Assembly (NCBI GenBank): GCA_017434525.1
Contig: JAFRFD010000035.1
Coordinates: 1 to 64,000 of the forward strand
Length of the DNA: 64,000 nt
Reading direction: 5' to 3'
DNA from: Methanobrevibacter sp.
Lineage (GTDB): Archaea > Methanobacteriota > Methanobacteria > Methanobacteriales > Methanobacteriaceae
The stretch's first letter is position 1; each line of letters opens with the position of its first letter. Shown in pieces: positions 61,874-64,000 of the stretch. A program made the position numbers and the translations under genes. The notes under the pieces are model-generated. The model saw nothing but the letters and a program-made list of their open reading frames with translations, was not told the DNA's origin and ran no database searches.

Positions 61874-64000
61874 CTAGAGTTTCTCCTTAAATAGTTCATC
61901 CAAATTACTTGAATTTCCATCTTCATCTTTGTTTCTAAAGTAACCGACTCCAATTATCAAAATTAAACATATCACTCCTAAAACGGCTATCAAACTCATG
62001 CCAACTTCACTGGCAGACTGTTGTGTGACCGGATTGATTTCAATGGACTTTTTAACATCAGCCCCCTCACTGCTGGAAGCGCCAACCTCACCGGCAGATG
62101 CGCTTTCGCCAACATCGGAAACGGACTGGCCGTTTGAAGCTGAAGTTGACTGTGAAAACTGATTGCTGCTTGTTGTTGTTGAATTTGCAGATATTGTCGA
62201 GGATGATGTGGAACCCTTTTTAGGATTTGGAGTTGAAGCCTCACTGTTGGACGGATCCACATTTTCAGGAGGCACAGCATTGGTATTGTTTAGGAATACC
62301 GGATTTTGAGTGGCCTGATATAGCTTAGGCAGCAGCTGAGCCAGAATGTCCGGATTTACGTACTGCACCGCCCATTGCATCATAGCAATGTTACCGCAAC
62401 TGCAGTCACAGCATGCAACACCGTTTTTGACGGTTGCCTGTGCCCATGTATTTGCAATATCTGATAATGTTGCCTTGTCGGCATTCCAGTATCCCTCATG
62501 GGCGGCAGTCAACATGGTTCCGCTCATGGAAATAAGTGAATACGCATTGTTTCCACTCATCAACCAATCCTTGACTCCCAAACCGTATTTGTCCTTGTAA
62601 TATGTATTGTAAACCCTGTTCCATAAGTCGTCACTGACGCTGACAGGTCTTGTCACTTGCCAACCGTAAAGATTGCTTACGAATTTGTTTGACATATAAC
62701 GGGCTCCGCTGTATCCTTCACCCATCATTCCCTTAATCCACTCAGGGTTGTCATATCTTGCGGCGATTTCACGATACATAACCTCTTCAAGTGTGGAGAT
62801 ATATGCATTGCTCTTGTCGGCATACATCAGCACGTTCATTTTTGGAGATTTTCCGGAGATGTTCTCCACAGCCATTGAAAGTCCTCCCCAATAGTCGAAG
62901 AAGTCATCGTTGTCAAGCACACCATACTGATTGGTGTTACGGCTTGTAACGATTGTGTCTGAGTTTGAAAGAGCCCTCAGGAATACGAGGGAATTTGTAT
63001 CTCCCCAATAGTTTTTGGAATACATGTTTCCCATCCTTCCAAGGTAGAACTGTGCCAGCTCATCGGTGTCGTTCCATGTCCATGACATTGACACCAGTTT
63101 GGATATTCCGGCACCGTAATCCCCATTAGGAGGTGCAAAGATGCGTGTGATTGCACATTCTCCGGCATAGCTTGCATTATAGCCTATGCTCAAGTAATAT
63201 TTAACATCCTCTATCCAGTGTTTGGCAACATAATTATTGCTTAAGGCCTCACTTGCAACACCATAGTAATTGATGCTTTTCATGACGCTTTCGAGAGCCT
63301 CTTTAACATCATTGGATAATTTTTTATCATCTTTTAATGTGAAATAGGACCTTGCAAGCGCAACCCTATATGCGTTATCCAATAAGATTGCCTGGGAGGA
63401 GTATAAATCCCTGAAAAGACCGCTTGTAATTACGGTTACGTCAATTCTTTTTTTAGCCCATCCTTCAGGACGAGTCAAGTCATTCAATTTGATGACTTCA
63501 GGCATTGAGCCCACTTTCTTACCTGTAGGATTTCCCTCATCGTCATAACCTGCACTTGAGGAGTCTGTCCATACCGGCTTCATACCTAAAAGATACAGGA
63601 CGGCTGAAACCAATGCTCCGTCATCCCTTGCGGTTTCCACACACCAGATTCCCATGATGACCTTTTCGGTTGTGTCATTCAAATCCCTCAAAGTCAAAAG
63701 GGCAAGGGTTTTTGCGTATTCCCATGCGTCCTTTGTTGGAAGTTCTGATGACTGGTCCTGGAACATGTTACTGCCCGTTGGAAGCACGCTCGATTTTATT
63801 ACGACTTCACCCCCCTCACCAATAGGAATGTATCTGCCGTTCAAGCCGTCAAGCATTGAGCCCAGCTCGGATGAAATGCTCTCATTGATTAGGTTGATGT
63901 ATGTTTTAGCCAGATAAAGACTATTCAAAACATTTGAACTATTGAATTTGTAGTTTTGAGAAATCAAAACATTGCCTACAGTTTCCACATCCCAATATAT
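61874..64000 (-). CDS. CobN-like (cobaltochelatase large subunit family) protein, membrane-anchored, partial
   Basis: The last ~708 residues are in the window; the frame stays open at 64000 and the start lies outside. It matches the C-terminal half of CobN/magnesium-chelatase H proteins: DGALVSAVLYLLGMKPVW, RIDVTVITSGLFRDLYSSQA, YYGVASEALSNNYV and AARYDNPEWIKGMMGEGYSG. Its C-terminus is unusual: a Ser/Thr/Asn-rich linker followed by a transmembrane helix (LIAVLGVICLILIIGVGYF) and a charged tail, so the chelatase-like domain is probably anchored and outside the cell. It starts the operon with DUF2162, ExbB-like and DUF2149 genes. A role in metal or tetrapyrrole uptake is inferred. A Cys-rich spot (CCDCSCG) may bind metal. 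Confidence 0.85.
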   Translation of the reverse strand: MYWDVETVGNVLISQNYKFNSSNVLNSLYLAKTYINLINESISSELGSMLDGLNGRYIPIGEGGEVVIKSSVLPTGSNMFQDQSSELPTKDAWEYAKTLALLTLRDLNDTTEKVIMGIWCVETARDDGALVSAVLYLLGMKPVWTDSSSAGYDDEGNPTGKKVGSMPEVIKLNDLTRPEGWAKKRIDVTVITSGLFRDLYSSQAILLDNAYRVALARSYFTLKDDKKLSNDVKEALESVMKSINYYGVASEALSNNYVAKHWIEDVKYYLSIGYNASYAGECAITRIFAPPNGDYGAGISKLVSMSWTWNDTDELAQFYLGRMGNMYSKNYWGDTNSLVFLRALSNSDTIVTSRNTNQYGVLDNDDFFDYWGGLSMAVENISGKSPKMNVLMYADKSNAYISTLEEVMYREIAARYDNPEWIKGMMGEGYSGARYMSNKFVSNLYGWQVTRPVSVSDDLWNRVYNTYYKDKYGLGVKDWLMSGNNAYSLISMSGTMLTAAHEGYWNADKATLSDIANTWAQATVKNGVACCDCSCGNIAMMQWAVQYVNPDILAQLLPKLYQATQNPVFLNNTNAVPPENVDPSNSEASTPNPKKGSTSSSTISANSTTTSSNQFSQSTSASNGQSVSDVGESASAGEVGASSSEGADVKKSIEINPVTQQSASEVGMSLIAVLGVICLILIIGVGYFRNKDEDGNSSNLDELFKEKL

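Noticed and set aside
1..64000. CRISPR array
   Set aside because: No series of 25-40-base repeats with regular spacers was seen. Repeats found are duplications, inverted repeats or TPR-coding repeats.

Overview
The window is a piece of an archaeal chromosome, most probably from a Methanobacteriales methanogen of the Methanobrevibacter type. Pointers are very AT-rich intergenic DNA with archaeal TATA boxes, GGTGAT-type ribosome binding sites, a proteasome-activating nucleotidase (PAN), a very large secreted adhesin-like protein with DUF3344-like modules, and a CobN / DUF2162 / MotA-TolQ-ExbB / DUF2149 cluster. Genus-level placement is inference. I saw no rRNA gene and no CRISPR array. One intact tRNA gene is present (tRNA-Leu, anticodon CAG).

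Layout. 0.5-2.5 kb: a small ORF, a TPR-HIRAN protein and an SseB-like/pRiA4b-like protein. 2.7-17.9 kb: a defence island. It holds a type I restriction-modification locus (hsdR, an unknown gene, a one-domain HsdS-like protein, hsdM, two intact hsdS genes), two start-less hsdS cassettes facing each other across a 30-bp inverted repeat, and a tyrosine recombinase interrupted by one amber codon. Next come McrB/McrC, an ASCH-domain protein and a 57-codon remnant that looks like DUF2779. The hsdS part has the architecture of a phase-variable (shuffling) specificity locus.

18-29 kb: an island of poorly characterised zinc-ribbon, TPR and coiled-coil proteins. It contains a directly repeated 2-kb two-gene module, with one copy of the second gene broken by a nonsense codon. 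A short N-terminal tag (GDPVD...QNWG) is shared by otherwise unrelated proteins, and a zinc-ribbon protein with a C-terminal HEPN-like motif has a palindrome around its TATA box. 29-36.4 kb: a membrane HNH-like protein, an EEP-family nuclease, an HsdR_N-like protein, and an ion channel between two paralogous zinc-ribbon/SHOCT proteins. The tRNA-Leu gene and a decayed copy of it bracket about 4.5 kb.

36.4-43 kb: ImmA/XRE pair, PAN, two methyltransferases, TfoX-like and MarR-like proteins. 42.9-50.6 kb: zinc-ribbon, TPR and small proteins, three of which share an undescribed roughly 50-residue repeat, plus a candidate structured RNA. 50.7-55.9 kb: a DUF4143-type ATPase, an acyl-CoA synthetase with an XRE-cupin regulator, and a TPR protein. 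56-64 kb: the adhesin, with a cluster of AGTAATAC boxes upstream, and the operon for a membrane-anchored CobN-like protein with ExbB/ExbD-like partners; the CobN gene runs off the right edge.

Start codons were moved inward where a clear ribosome binding site supports an internal start. Functions are from family motifs recognised by eye, without database searches.
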